Made by a program: the position numbers and the translations under genes. Below are positions 23,945-32,191 of a stretch of DNA of 64,000 nucleotides, piece by piece. Under the pieces are notes generated by a model. The model worked only from the letters and a program-made list of their open reading frames with translations, had not been told where the DNA came from and ran no database searches. The stretch comes from Flavobacterium sp. 245 (GTDB taxonomy: Bacteria; Bacteroidota; Bacteroidia; Flavobacteriales; Flavobacteriaceae), in NCBI RefSeq assembly GCF_004362055.1, contig NZ_SNXB01000003.1, positions 62,001-126,000 on the forward strand. Direction: 5' to 3'. Position 1 is the first letter of the stretch, and each line of letters opens with the position of its first letter.

Positions 23945-26452
23945 TTAGTTGACTAAAAACAACGAATTGCTGAACAAGAGGATTCCGTTTTCCCAAAAAC
24001 CTCTAAAGAGCGGATTGTCCATCATATAAATTACAGATCCGTCGCCCCTTTTATCGACTGCAAAAGTCACGGTTTCAGGAAGCTTTTTCTTGATGTCGTT
24101 TCCAACAAAACCATAACTCAAAAAGTTTTTAGGAATGTACGCCACGTTAATAGCATTTTTTAAAAGTGAAAACGATCTTTCGTTTGTTTTTAAACTGTAA
24201 TACGTGTTGCCTAAACCAAACGCCATTGGATACGTTTTGTCTAGTTTATTTTCGATAATCGCACCCGGAATGGTGCCTGAAATTTCTCTTCGCTCTGAAC
24301 CTTCGAAGTCTAAAAAGCGTTTTTTAAGCTCGATTTCTTTCTCCTCTTTTTCTGACTTTTCTTTGTCTTCCTTACTTGCGAACATACTTAAAGCATAACC
24401 TTCGCGATCCTGAAATAACGAAATAGCACTGCTCATAGCAATTACTTTTCCGCCATTTTTAATCCAATCGTCAATGTGTTTTTTCTGGTCGTCCGAAAAA
24501 TCATAAGAACCGTCAGAAAGTATTAAAGTATTGTAATTGTACAATTTCACTCGGTTGAAGTTTGAAGTTTCAACAATACTTACCGGATATTTTACGACTT
24601 CATCCAAATAATGCCAATTGGCGCCAAACTCGGTTGAAACAATTCCTTTTCCAGAAAGCATTAAGATTTTTGGCGCTTTTAAAAGAACGAAATTTTCACC
24701 GCCAATATCTTTTGAATTAGTCGAAAATCCTGTGCTGATAAAACTATAATCCGATTTAATTTTGATGATTTCGCTGACTGTTTTTTCAAAATCGGCTGTT
24801 TTAGGATTATCGGCACGGCTTATAATTAATCCACCCGGTTCGATTGTAATAGTTCCGAAAACTGCCTTTTTCATTGCCGAACGCACTTTTATTCCCGCCT
24901 GATGCAATAAGGAAACTACTTGAGCCGAAACTCTGCTGTTCCAAGGGACATAAAAAGCATAAACGCTGGCTGGAATTGTTTTGGGAGCAATTTCTATTGC
25001 TGTTTTTGTTTTTACCGAAACTGCATTTTTTACTGCATAACCTTCCACTCCGTAAGCCAAAGGAAGCGCCCAGGCTGTGATATCATATGACAAACTATCG
25101 TTCAGTTTTTGATTTGGCTCGAATAAAACCTGCGTTAAAACTGATCTTGGCTGATCTGCTTTTATGATTAAATCGTTTGGCTCAATTTTAAAACTTTCGT
25201 TTTTCTTATTTTGATAATGAAATCCAGATGCGCCCTCAGATGCATCTGCATAACTGAATTCAATGTCATTCTTTTTCAATAGTTCGGCCAATTGTTCCAA
25301 TTTTGCATTGCTTTTTAAAACGTAGGTATTGTAAACACCTTTTGCTTTTTTGCGCGCGTTTGTGTGAAAATCCCTGAAGCCTTTTAAAAGCACTTCTTTT
25401 TGCGAAGCTGCACTTTCGACAACCGTCAAAACCGCCGTTGCATGATGTGTTAAACGGTCTTTTATGGTAACGTTTGAGCCGTTTTCCATTGTTACTTCTC
25501 GGCCTGCTCCTATCCCGCCCTGCTCAAGTGTTAATCCAACTGCGCCATTGTATGTTGGATAAGTATCGCCGTAACTTGGGTAAAACAAATCAAAACGTTC
25601 TCTGGTATTATACATCCAGTTTTGTTTGTCGAATTTCTGCGAAATATTTTTTCCTAAAACGTTATGAAAATCTTTTTGGTACTGTTCGATAAATTCGTGA
25701 AGCGGTTCTGCAGCCGGAGGAAAAAAGTACGGCGAATTGTAACTCATTTCATGCACATCTGTATGCACCTGAGGCATCCATTGATTGTATACTTTTATGC
25801 GTTGTTGTGACTCAGCCTGCGTTTGCCACGCCCAGTCTCTGTTCAAATCAAAAAGATAATGGTTGTATCTGCCACCCGGCCACTCTTCCATATGTTCTCT
25901 ATCGTACAAACCCGGATGTGTTTTTTTTCCTGAAATTTCACGAAGCCAATTTCCGTAACGGGAATAACCGTCAGGATTGATGCACGGATCCAGAATTACT
26001 ATGGTATTTTTAAGCCATTTTTTGGTTTCTTCGTTTGACGGATTTAAAAGTTCATACGCCACTGTTAAAGCACTTTCTGTTCCGGCAAATTCGTTTCCGT
26101 GAACATTAAAGCTTAACCAAACAATTATTTTATCCTGCGCTGTAGCCGATTTTGAATCGGAAAGGCCAATTGAAGCCAAATTATTTAACCTTATTTGCTC
26201 CAGATTTTTCAGGTTTTCGGCATCCGAAATAAAGTATAAATTTAAATCGCGCTGTTCGTTTGTTAAACCGTATTGCTGTTTTTTTATTAAGGCTGAATTT
26301 TCGGTCAGGTATTTAAAATAATCTTCAACTTGATGATAATACGAAATTTGTTTTCCGTAATTCGGAATAAATTCTGATGGTGCTTTTAATTGAGCTAAAG
26401 CTGAAATTGAAGCGGTTATAAAAAATAATACAGCGTAAAAGTTTTTTATCAT
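23945..26452 (-). CDS. M14 family zinc carboxypeptidase, exported
   Basis: An 835-residue protein with a signal peptide (1-20, SALAQ). The zinc site starts with FNVHGNEFAGTE (His118, Glu121), followed by DPCINPDGYSRYGNW and the third ligand in QVHTDVHEMSYNSPYFF (His230 or His234). The catalytic Glu is probably in VGLTLEQGG. The catalytic domain spans about 30-370; the remaining 460 residues include a Rossmann-like region (KILMLSGKGIVSTEFGANWH, LILSDGSYDF) resembling a glutamine-amidotransferase-like fold. This architecture is common in large Bacteroidota peptidases that digest extracellular protein. It is divergent from the oxidoreductase gene at 26558. Confidence 0.9.
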   Translation of the reverse strand: MIKNFYAVLFFITASISALAQLKAPSEFIPNYGKQISYYHQVEDYFKYLTENSALIKKQQYGLTNEQRDLNLYFISDAENLKNLEQIRLNNLASIGLSDSKSATAQDKIIVWLSFNVHGNEFAGTESALTVAYELLNPSNEETKKWLKNTIVILDPCINPDGYSRYGNWLREISGKKTHPGLYDREHMEEWPGGRYNHYLFDLNRDWAWQTQAESQQRIKVYNQWMPQVHTDVHEMSYNSPYFFPPAAEPLHEFIEQYQKDFHNVLGKNISQKFDKQNWMYNTRERFDLFYPSYGDTYPTYNGAVGLTLEQGGIGAGREVTMENGSNVTIKDRLTHHATAVLTVVESAASQKEVLLKGFRDFHTNARKKAKGVYNTYVLKSNAKLEQLAELLKKNDIEFSYADASEGASGFHYQNKKNESFKIEPNDLIIKADQPRSVLTQVLFEPNQKLNDSLSYDITAWALPLAYGVEGYAVKNAVSVKTKTAIEIAPKTIPASVYAFYVPWNSRVSAQVVSLLHQAGIKVRSAMKKAVFGTITIEPGGLIISRADNPKTADFEKTVSEIIKIKSDYSFISTGFSTNSKDIGGENFVLLKAPKILMLSGKGIVSTEFGANWHYLDEVVKYPVSIVETSNFNRVKLYNYNTLILSDGSYDFSDDQKKHIDDWIKNGGKVIAMSSAISLFQDREGYALSMFASKEDKEKSEKEEKEIELKKRFLDFEGSERREISGTIPGAIIENKLDKTYPMAFGLGNTYYSLKTNERSFSLLKNAINVAYIPKNFLSYGFVGNDIKKKLPETVTFAVDKRGDGSVIYMMDNPLFRGFWENGILLFSNSLFLVN

Positions 26453-26557
26453 AATTGGAAATGGTTTGTAGTTGGTTAAAAATAAGAATTAACTTTATAT
26501 AATTTAAAAACGGCTCCAATTTTAATTGATTAATTAATTTCAAATAAATTAACCAAA

Positions 26558-27154
26558 ATGAATATTTTAATTGTTTACTGTCATCCGAGCAAAAAATCTT
26601 ACACTTTTCAGATTTTAGAAAGAATTAAAAATGTAATTGCAAAACAAAACTGGAATCTCGAAATTTCTGATTTATATGCTTCAAACTTTCAAAGCGATAT
26701 GTCTGAAACCGAATATGAAAGAGAAGGATTTGCAAAACTTGATCTTCCAATTTCTGAAGATGTTTTGGCAGAACAGAAAAAACTCGAAAATGCCGATTGT
26801 GTTATTTTTCTTTATCCGGTTTGGTGGAGCGATTGTCCGGCGAAATTAAAAGGCTGGTTTGATCGGGTGTATTCGGTTGGATATGCTTACGGACAAACAG
26901 CATCTTTTCCGAAAATGAAAACGGTTCCGCTTGGATTAGTTATATGCACAGCAGGTCATCCGAATGATTTTTTAAATGAAATTAAAATGGCGCAAAGCAT
27001 GGAAACGATTATGCTCGAAGACCGACTTGGACAACGTTTTCAAAATAAAGAAATGTTGATTCTGGGCGGTACTTTGGAACTGGAAAAAATGATGGAAGGA
27101 CATTTTTTATTGATTGAAAATATTTGTAAGAAAATCGAACAATATTTTATTTAA
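26558..27154 (+). CDS. Flavodoxin-like NAD(P)H oxidoreductase (NQO1/MdaB type)
   Basis: A 198-residue flavodoxin-fold enzyme. The phosphate-binding loop starts MNILIVYCHPSKKS; the middle block LYPVWWSDCPAKLKGWFDRV matches FMN/FAD-dependent quinone reductases (P-x-W-W...P-A-x-L-K-x-x-x-D-R-V). VICTAGHP follows. Such enzymes transfer two electrons from NAD(P)H to quinones or azo compounds in the cytosol, protecting against redox cycling. Divergent promoter region with the M14 gene. Confidence 0.9.
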   Translation: MNILIVYCHPSKKSYTFQILERIKNVIAKQNWNLEISDLYASNFQSDMSETEYEREGFAKLDLPISEDVLAEQKKLENADCVIFLYPVWWSDCPAKLKGWFDRVYSVGYAYGQTASFPKMKTVPLGLVICTAGHPNDFLNEIKMAQSMETIMLEDRLGQRFQNKEMLILGGTLELEKMMEGHFLLIENICKKIEQYFI

Positions 27155-27193
27155 ATCAACTATTTTCGAACTTCAAATAAAATTGATTTAAAA

Positions 27194-27760
27194 ATGGCTG
27201 TCAAAAAAAGTGTCTTAGAACAAATGTCTGATCGTGAATTAGAAAATTATATTAAACCAGAAACTACATTTGTTCCCGAAGCTACAAAAATTGCTTTTGA
27301 AATACTTAAAACAAGAGGCCGAGCATTTTCAGCTGAAGAAATAGATTCCATTAATTTATTGATTAATAAAAAGGAGGAGAAAAAAGTAATTTCAATTCAT
27401 CCAAATAATAGTAAATCATCCAATTTAATTTATTTGTCAGCAGTTTTAAGTTTCATCGTTTTATTATTACCTCCTAATGATATATTAAATAACCTTTTCA
27501 GTAATCTATTTTCTCTTCTTTTTGTTGCCTTTTTGGCTACTTTAGTCAGACGAGGTTATAACTGGGTAAAATACTTAATGTTAGTCTCCTTTGCATTATG
27601 TATCCTTTTTATTAAAAGCATTATTTTTTACGCAATAAATTTTCCACTAATTGGAGTCATTAATTTTTTTGTTATGGTTTTACAAGTATATGCCACAATT
27701 CTAATTTTTAGGATACCTAAAGGCCCTGCTTTAGTTACCGGCAAAAGCAATTTGGAATAA
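27194..27760 (+). CDS. Uncharacterised four-helix membrane protein
   Basis: A 188-residue protein, not recognised. The first 70 residues are soluble and helical (VLEQMSDRELENYI), followed by about four membrane helices (77-93, 100-116, 122-142, 148-172). Its stop codon overlaps the next start (TAATG), so the two genes are probably translationally coupled. Confidence 0.65.
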   Translation: MAVKKSVLEQMSDRELENYIKPETTFVPEATKIAFEILKTRGRAFSAEEIDSINLLINKKEEKKVISIHPNNSKSSNLIYLSAVLSFIVLLLPPNDILNNLFSNLFSLLFVAFLATLVRRGYNWVKYLMLVSFALCILFIKSIIFYAINFPLIGVINFFVMVLQVYATILIFRIPKGPALVTGKSNLE

Positions 27761-28242
27761 TGTATTTTAAACTTCCGCAAAAGTCAATTATGAATTTTCG
27801 AAAAATAAAAGTTTATCACTTATTCTGGTGTGTTTCCTTGCTTATTATAATAATTGGAATTTTACAAAATAATGATTTAAAAGCAACTTTAGATGTTAAT
27901 ATTCATGACACTTATTATGTTGTTCGTAATTCTGACGCAACTGTTCTTTTATTCATTTGTTATTTTTTAATGGGAACTGGTTATTGGCTCATTCAAAGAA
28001 TTTTCAAAAAAGATCTTGTAAAATTTCTGACTATAATACATTCTTTTATTCTGATTGGAAGCTTTCTTTTTTATTGGATTATTTTCTTTTATAATAAACG
28101 CCTTGAAGAAACCACTTTCCCTTTGTATGATAATTTTTGGACTGTAAATGTAACTTTGGTTATTGAGTTTTTATTAATTCTTTTTATTGCAACACCAATT
28201 TATATTATCAATTTATTGATAGGAATTTTTAGGAAAGGCTAA
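27760..28242 (+). CDS. Small membrane protein with a COX1-like HDTYYVV motif
   Basis: A 160-residue protein with about four membrane helices. Translation may start at 27760 (ATG overlapping the upstream stop) or at 27790 (MNFRKIKVYHL), which looks more like a mature start. Residues around 45-51 read NIHDTYYVV, close to the HDTYYVVAHFHYVL segment of cytochrome oxidase subunit I, but the His ligands that follow in real oxidases are absent (RNSDATVLLF instead). It is therefore not an oxidase. Function unknown. Confidence 0.6.
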   Translation: MYFKLPQKSIMNFRKIKVYHLFWCVSLLIIIIGILQNNDLKATLDVNIHDTYYVVRNSDATVLLFICYFLMGTGYWLIQRIFKKDLVKFLTIIHSFILIGSFLFYWIIFFYNKRLEETTFPLYDNFWTVNVTLVIEFLLILFIATPIYIINLLIGIFRKG

Positions 28243-28259
28243 CAATATTGAATACAAAC

Positions 28260-28362
28260 AAACCGGACTAAAGTCCGGCCCTACAAAATACATCGAGCCA
28301 AAGGCTCTTTTATAGTTCCGAAGGAACAAATTATATTGTAGAGCTGGACTTCAGTCCAGTTT
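28260..28362. repeat. REP/BIME-like palindromic element
   Basis: Four palindromes in a row: CCGGACT-AA-AGTCCGG (28263-28278), GAGCC-AAA-GGCTC (28295-28307), TTCC-GAA-GGAA (28316-28326) and CTGGACT-TC-AGTCCAG (28344-28359). The two ends are also imperfect inverted copies of each other, each followed inward by a CTACA segment. Resembles REP elements moved by IS200-like RAYT transposases; no RAYT gene is in the window. The rest of 28363-28458 shows nothing recognisable. Confidence 0.7.
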
Positions 28363-28458
28363 AACCAAAAACATATCGGATATTAAATCCGAGAATCTTG
28401 TCTGAAAACACCCTCAAAATTGTCTCCTAAACACCCTAATTAATTGATTTTTAAAGAA

Positions 28459-28466
28459 TAAATTTG
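28459..28466 (+). promoter_or_regulatory. Candidate -7 element (TAAATTTG) for the SRPBCC gene
   Basis: A good TAnnTTTG match 27 nt before the ATG at 28494. The nearest TTG lies only 12 nt further upstream, so the -33 box is unclear. Confidence 0.4.
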
Positions 28467-28493
28467 ATATTCAACTTTTAAAAATCAAACAAG

Positions 28494-28979
28494 ATGAGTG
28501 CGACAAATTTTACCACAACTATACAAGTCGACCAAACACCCCAAGAAGTTTTTAATGCCGTTACTAATGTACGTGGTTGGTGGTCTGAAGAAATTGAAGG
28601 AAATGCGGCCAAACTAAATGATGAATTTGATTATCATTTTGAAGATATTCATCGCTGTAAAGTAAAATTGATTGAAGTAATTCCGAATCAGAAAATTGTC
28701 TGGCTGGTTGAAGAAAATTACTTCAAATTTACCGAAGACAAAACGGAATGGACCCATACAAAACCAACTTTTGAGATTTCAGAAAAAGACGGAAAAACAG
28801 AACTTCGTTTTACTCATTATGGTTTAACCTCAGAATATGAGTGTTTTGAAATCTGCAGAGGCGCATGGACAAATTACATTCAAAACAGTCTTAAAAAGCT
28901 AATTGAAACGGGAAAAGGTGAACCAAATGCAACTGGAAAACCACAAACAGAAAACGAAAAAAGGCTTTCTGAAAACTAG
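28494..28979 (+). CDS. SRPBCC (AHSA1-like) domain protein
   Basis: A 161-residue START-fold protein: FTTTIQVDQTPQEVFNAVTN at the start, a RGWWSEEIEG segment, then alternating strands (FEDIHRCKVKLIEVIP, KIVWLV) and a C-terminal helix (NYIQNSLKKLIETGKG). The fold binds hydrophobic ligands or, in AHSA1, Hsp90. Bacterial homologues have no agreed function. A second SRPBCC gene is at 38072. Confidence 0.87.
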   Translation: MSATNFTTTIQVDQTPQEVFNAVTNVRGWWSEEIEGNAAKLNDEFDYHFEDIHRCKVKLIEVIPNQKIVWLVEENYFKFTEDKTEWTHTKPTFEISEKDGKTELRFTHYGLTSEYECFEICRGAWTNYIQNSLKKLIETGKGEPNATGKPQTENEKRLSEN

Positions 28980-28984
28980 AAGCC

Positions 28985-29022
28985 CAAACCTCAGAATCTT
29001 AGTGTCTTAGAATCTTAGCATC
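28985..29022. repeat. CTTAG-type octamer array
   Basis: Repeated CTTAGAATCTTAG-type units, same family as the arrays at 5394 and 12563. Confidence 0.7.
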
Positions 29023-29064
29023 TTTTTCGGCTACAACAATAGTAGATTTGGCTAAAACAATTTG

Positions 29065-29094
29065 TTTGATGTTGCGCAACTTTGTAACATCAAA
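29065..29094. promoter_or_regulatory. Palindromic operator candidate before the NmrA-like gene
   Basis: TTTGATGTT (29065-29073) and AACATCAAA (29086-29094) are perfect 9-nt inverted copies. The perfect palindrome GTTGCGCAAC (29071-29080) overlaps them. The site ends 11 nt before the ATG, where a regulator could block transcription. Confidence 0.5.
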
Positions 29095-29105
29095 AATTAG
29101 AACAA

Positions 29106-30002
29106 ATGAAAATTATACTTACAGGTTCTTTAGGGAACATCAGCAAACCTTTAGCCAATAATTTGGTTCAAAAAGGACATGACATTTCGATTATTAGTAG
29201 CAATGCCGAAAATCAGTCAACTATTGAAAAATTAGGTGCAAGAGCTTTAATCGGTTCCGTTGAAGATTTAGATTTTTTGACGGAAAGTTTTATAGGTGCG
29301 GATGCCGTCTATTGTATGATTCCGCGTGCGAATTATTTTGATCCGAATCTTGATTTAGACACTTTTACACGTAAAATCGGAAACAATTATGCCGAAGCAA
29401 TTGCAAAATCAGGTGTAAAAAGTGTGGTTTTCCTGAGCAGTATTGGAGCGCATTTAGAGAAGAATTCAGGAATTATTCAGCGTTATAATGAAATTGAGGC
29501 CGTTTTGAATAAACTTTCAGACGTTTCAATAACTTTTATGCGTCCAACTTCTTTCTATTACAATTTGCTGGCTTATATTCCTGTAATCAAAAATCAAGGT
29601 TTTATTGCAGCAAATTATGGCGCTGATTCAATTATTCCGTGGGTTTCTCCAAATGATATTGCAGACGCTATCGCAGACGAACTTACAACTCCGCTTGACG
29701 GAAAAAAAGTTCGTTATGTAGCAAGCGAAGAACTTACAGGCCATGAAACAGCACGTATTTTAGGCGACGCAATTGGAAAACCTGATTTAAGCTGGGTTTT
29801 AACCACCGATGAGGAAACTTTAAATGGTTTGATTGCTGTAGGAATGCAACCAAAAATTGCCGAAGGTTTGGTCGAAATGTATGCCGCACTCTATAATGGT
29901 ACATTGGGTGAAGATTATTACCAAAACCGACCTGCTGAAATGGGAAAAATAAAACTTACAGCATACGCAAAAGAATTTTCTTCGATTTACAACCAGAAAT
30001 AA
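29106..30002 (+). CDS. NmrA-like NAD(P)-binding oxidoreductase
   Basis: A 298-residue Rossmann-fold protein of the atypical SDR (NmrA/QorB) group. The N terminus reads MKIILTGSLGNISKPLANNL, a variant of TGxxGxxG, followed by ARALIGSVEDLDFL and FLSSIGAHLEKNSG. The C-terminal half has the MRPTSFYYN and PWVSPNDIADAIADEL blocks. Such proteins act as NADPH-dependent quinone reductases or redox sensors. The AraC-type regulator encoded 12 nt downstream probably controls it. Confidence 0.87.
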   Translation: MKIILTGSLGNISKPLANNLVQKGHDISIISSNAENQSTIEKLGARALIGSVEDLDFLTESFIGADAVYCMIPRANYFDPNLDLDTFTRKIGNNYAEAIAKSGVKSVVFLSSIGAHLEKNSGIIQRYNEIEAVLNKLSDVSITFMRPTSFYYNLLAYIPVIKNQGFIAANYGADSIIPWVSPNDIADAIADELTTPLDGKKVRYVASEELTGHETARILGDAIGKPDLSWVLTTDEETLNGLIAVGMQPKIAEGLVEMYAALYNGTLGEDYYQNRPAEMGKIKLTAYAKEFSSIYNQK

Positions 30003-30014
30003 GTACCTTAGACT

Positions 30015-30929
30015 ATGGCAAATTTTCAACCACACCGAATAAAAACCATCAGCGAATTTCATGAATTTAGAGATTTGCCAAAACCCCACCATCCGTTAAT
30101 AAGCGTTTATAATTTTGAAGATCTTAAATATCTCAACGAAGCCGAACCCAAAAGCTTAATGTTGGATTTTTATTCGATTGCACTTAAAAGAAATTCGAAT
30201 GCCAAAATGCGATACGGCCAGCAAGAATATGATTTTAAAGAAGGTGTTTTAATGTTTATTTCACCAGGTCAAGTTTTTTCAATCGAAGGAAATTCAGAAT
30301 TACAGCATACAGGATGGTCATTATTGATCCATCCTGATTTTTTATGGAATACGCCATTGGCACAAAAAATCAAGCAATATGATTATTTTGGTTATGCAGT
30401 TCACGAAGCATTACACCTTTCTGACAAAGAGGAAAATATGCTTGTGGGAATTATCAAAAATATTCAGCAAGAATATCAATCAAACATTGATAAATTTAGC
30501 CAGGATGTGATTATTGCTCAAATCGAGTTGTTTTTAACTTATTCTGAGCGTTTTTACAACCGACAATTTATTACTAGAAAAATAAGTAATCATCAGATAT
30601 TAGCTCGGTTAGAAAAATTACTTGAAGATTATTTCAACGATCATTCTTTGTCAAAAAAAGGTTTGCCAACAGTTCAATTTATTGCAGAAAACTTGAATGT
30701 TTCTCCCAATTATTTAAGCGGTTTATTAAAGTTGCTTACGGGCCAGAGTACACAACAACATATCCACAATAAATTAATCGAAAAGGCTAAAGAAAAACTT
30801 TCGACAACCACTTTATCAATAAGTGAAATTGCGTTTGAATTAGGTTTTGAGCATCAGCAATCCTTCAGTAAATTATTCAAAACCAAAACAAATGTTTCGC
30901 CTTTAGAATTCAGACAATCATTTAATTAA
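30015..30929 (+). CDS. AraC family transcriptional regulator
   Basis: A 304-residue regulator. Residues 1-190 form an AraC-type ligand-binding cupin-like domain; the C-terminal 100 residues carry both helix-turn-helix motifs (FIAENLNVSPNYLSGLLK and ISEIAFELGFEHQQSFSKLF) and end VSPLEFRQSFN. It is probably autoregulatory with the NmrA-like gene 12 nt upstream; the palindrome at 29065-29094 is a candidate binding site. Confidence 0.92.
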   Translation: MANFQPHRIKTISEFHEFRDLPKPHHPLISVYNFEDLKYLNEAEPKSLMLDFYSIALKRNSNAKMRYGQQEYDFKEGVLMFISPGQVFSIEGNSELQHTGWSLLIHPDFLWNTPLAQKIKQYDYFGYAVHEALHLSDKEENMLVGIIKNIQQEYQSNIDKFSQDVIIAQIELFLTYSERFYNRQFITRKISNHQILARLEKLLEDYFNDHSLSKKGLPTVQFIAENLNVSPNYLSGLLKLLTGQSTQQHIHNKLIEKAKEKLSTTTLSISEIAFELGFEHQQSFSKLFKTKTNVSPLEFRQSFN

Positions 30930-30990
30930 AAATTATTTCGATACATACAATTCATTATTTTCATAAATTCGTAAAACTAAACCCTAATTT

Positions 30991-31416
30991 ATGAACCCTA
31001 TTTTAAGAAATACTTTGGCCGTTATTATTGGCCTTTTTGTTGGAAGCATTGTAAACATGAGTATAATTTTAATAAGCGGTTCAATTATCCCACCACCAAA
31101 AGGCGCGGATAATACTACTATGGAAGGCCTAAAAGCAACTATGCATTTGTTTGAGGCTAAACATTTTCTTTTTCCTTTTTTGGCGCACGCTATCGGGACA
31201 TTTGCGGGCGCTGCAGCAACTGCTATAATTGCATTTAATCATAAAAAGAAATTGGCGCTGGTTATTGGTGCTTTCTTTTTATTGGGTGGTATCGTTAGTG
31301 TGTGTTCACTGCCGTCGCCAATGTGGTTTACTGTTGTGGATTTAGTTTTTGCATATATCCCAATGGCATACTTAGCCTTAAGACTAACCTGCAGAAGAAA
31401 ACCGCAACTCCACTAA
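30991..31416 (+). CDS. Uncharacterised four-helix membrane protein
   Basis: A 141-residue protein with four membrane helices (about 8-28, 60-82, 88-106, 112-133). I do not recognise a named family with certainty; the pattern MNPILRNTLAVIIGLFVGSIVNM is common to small Bacteroidota membrane proteins. It ends 1 nt before the next gene, so the pair is probably co-translated. Confidence 0.7.
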   Translation: MNPILRNTLAVIIGLFVGSIVNMSIILISGSIIPPPKGADNTTMEGLKATMHLFEAKHFLFPFLAHAIGTFAGAAATAIIAFNHKKKLALVIGAFFLLGGIVSVCSLPSPMWFTVVDLVFAYIPMAYLALRLTCRRKPQLH

Positions 31417-31417
31417 A

Positions 31418-31633
31418 ATGAGCAACAAACCTACCAAAGTAAAACCTGCTAAAATGTGCTACGAACATATTGGTGGAAAACTAGGGCAATTGTTGGCCAT
31501 AACTTTTGCTGAAAAAGGGTGGATTGCTAAAAAAAATCCTGCCGATAAACATTTTTATATTACTGAAATTGGCTTGACAGAATTCGGTAAACTGGGTGTA
31601 GATCTTTCTGAAATAAAACTCGAAGATTTATAA
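31418..31633 (+). CDS. ArsR-type C-terminal domain protein (no helix-turn-helix)
   Basis: A 71-residue protein. The segment CYEHIGGKLGQLLAITFAEKGWI...YITEIGLTEFGKLGVDLSEI matches the C-terminal half of a subgroup of ArsR regulators (CYDHLAGxLG...LT..G...L..LGID). The N-terminal winged helix that binds DNA is absent and is not encoded upstream, where a membrane protein gene ends 1 nt before. It may be a stand-alone ligand or dimerisation module, or a partner of the membrane protein. Confidence 0.68.
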   Translation: MSNKPTKVKPAKMCYEHIGGKLGQLLAITFAEKGWIAKKNPADKHFYITEIGLTEFGKLGVDLSEIKLEDL

Positions 31634-31705
31634 AAAACAACGACCATTTACGTAATACTGTAGCTTCAAATTTCTTAACTTAGTTCGCTTTTATATTTAA
31701 AAATC

Positions 31706-32074
31706 ATGACTAGGAAAGAAATTGCCCGAGACTTCTTAAAACTTGCCGCCAAAGGACATTCGCATGAAGCGTTTCGACTTCATATTGGCAAAAAATTCAA
31801 GCATCATAACGCCTATTTTAAAGGCGATGCCGATACTTTGATGCTTGCAATGGAAGAATCAGCAAGAACAAATCCTAATAAGATTTTTAAAATTCATCAT
31901 ATTTTAGAAGATGACAATCTGGTGGCGGTTCATTCGCATTTAAAACAAAGTCCAACAGATTTAGGATTCGCCGTTGTTCATATTTTAAAGTTTAAAGCCG
32001 ATAAAATTGTAGAGTTTTGGGATTTAGGCCAACCTGTACCAAAAGAAACTATTAACGAAAACGGAATGTTTTGA
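31706..32074 (+). CDS. SnoaL/NTF2-like protein
   Basis: A 122-residue cone-fold protein: MTRKEIARDFLKLAAKGHSHEAF at the start, a KFKHHNAYFKGDADTLM segment, then strands FKIHHILEDDNLVAVHSHL and ILKFKADKIVEFWDLGQPVP. This is the NTF2-like SnoaL pattern of small polyketide cyclases and epoxide-type enzymes. Substrate unknown. Confidence 0.85.
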   Translation: MTRKEIARDFLKLAAKGHSHEAFRLHIGKKFKHHNAYFKGDADTLMLAMEESARTNPNKIFKIHHILEDDNLVAVHSHLKQSPTDLGFAVVHILKFKADKIVEFWDLGQPVPKETINENGMF

Positions 32075-32191
32075 TTAATTATTAATGATGAATTGTTAAT
32101 TGTAAATTAAAAACCAAATTTAAAAGTCAGCAATTATAATCATTAGTCTCAACATTTTACAAGTAACAATTCATAATTCACAATTAAAAAA

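Noticed and set aside
27760..28242. Truncated cytochrome oxidase subunit
   Set aside because: The heme-copper His ligands are absent and the length and helix count do not fit; only the HDTYYVV motif is shared.
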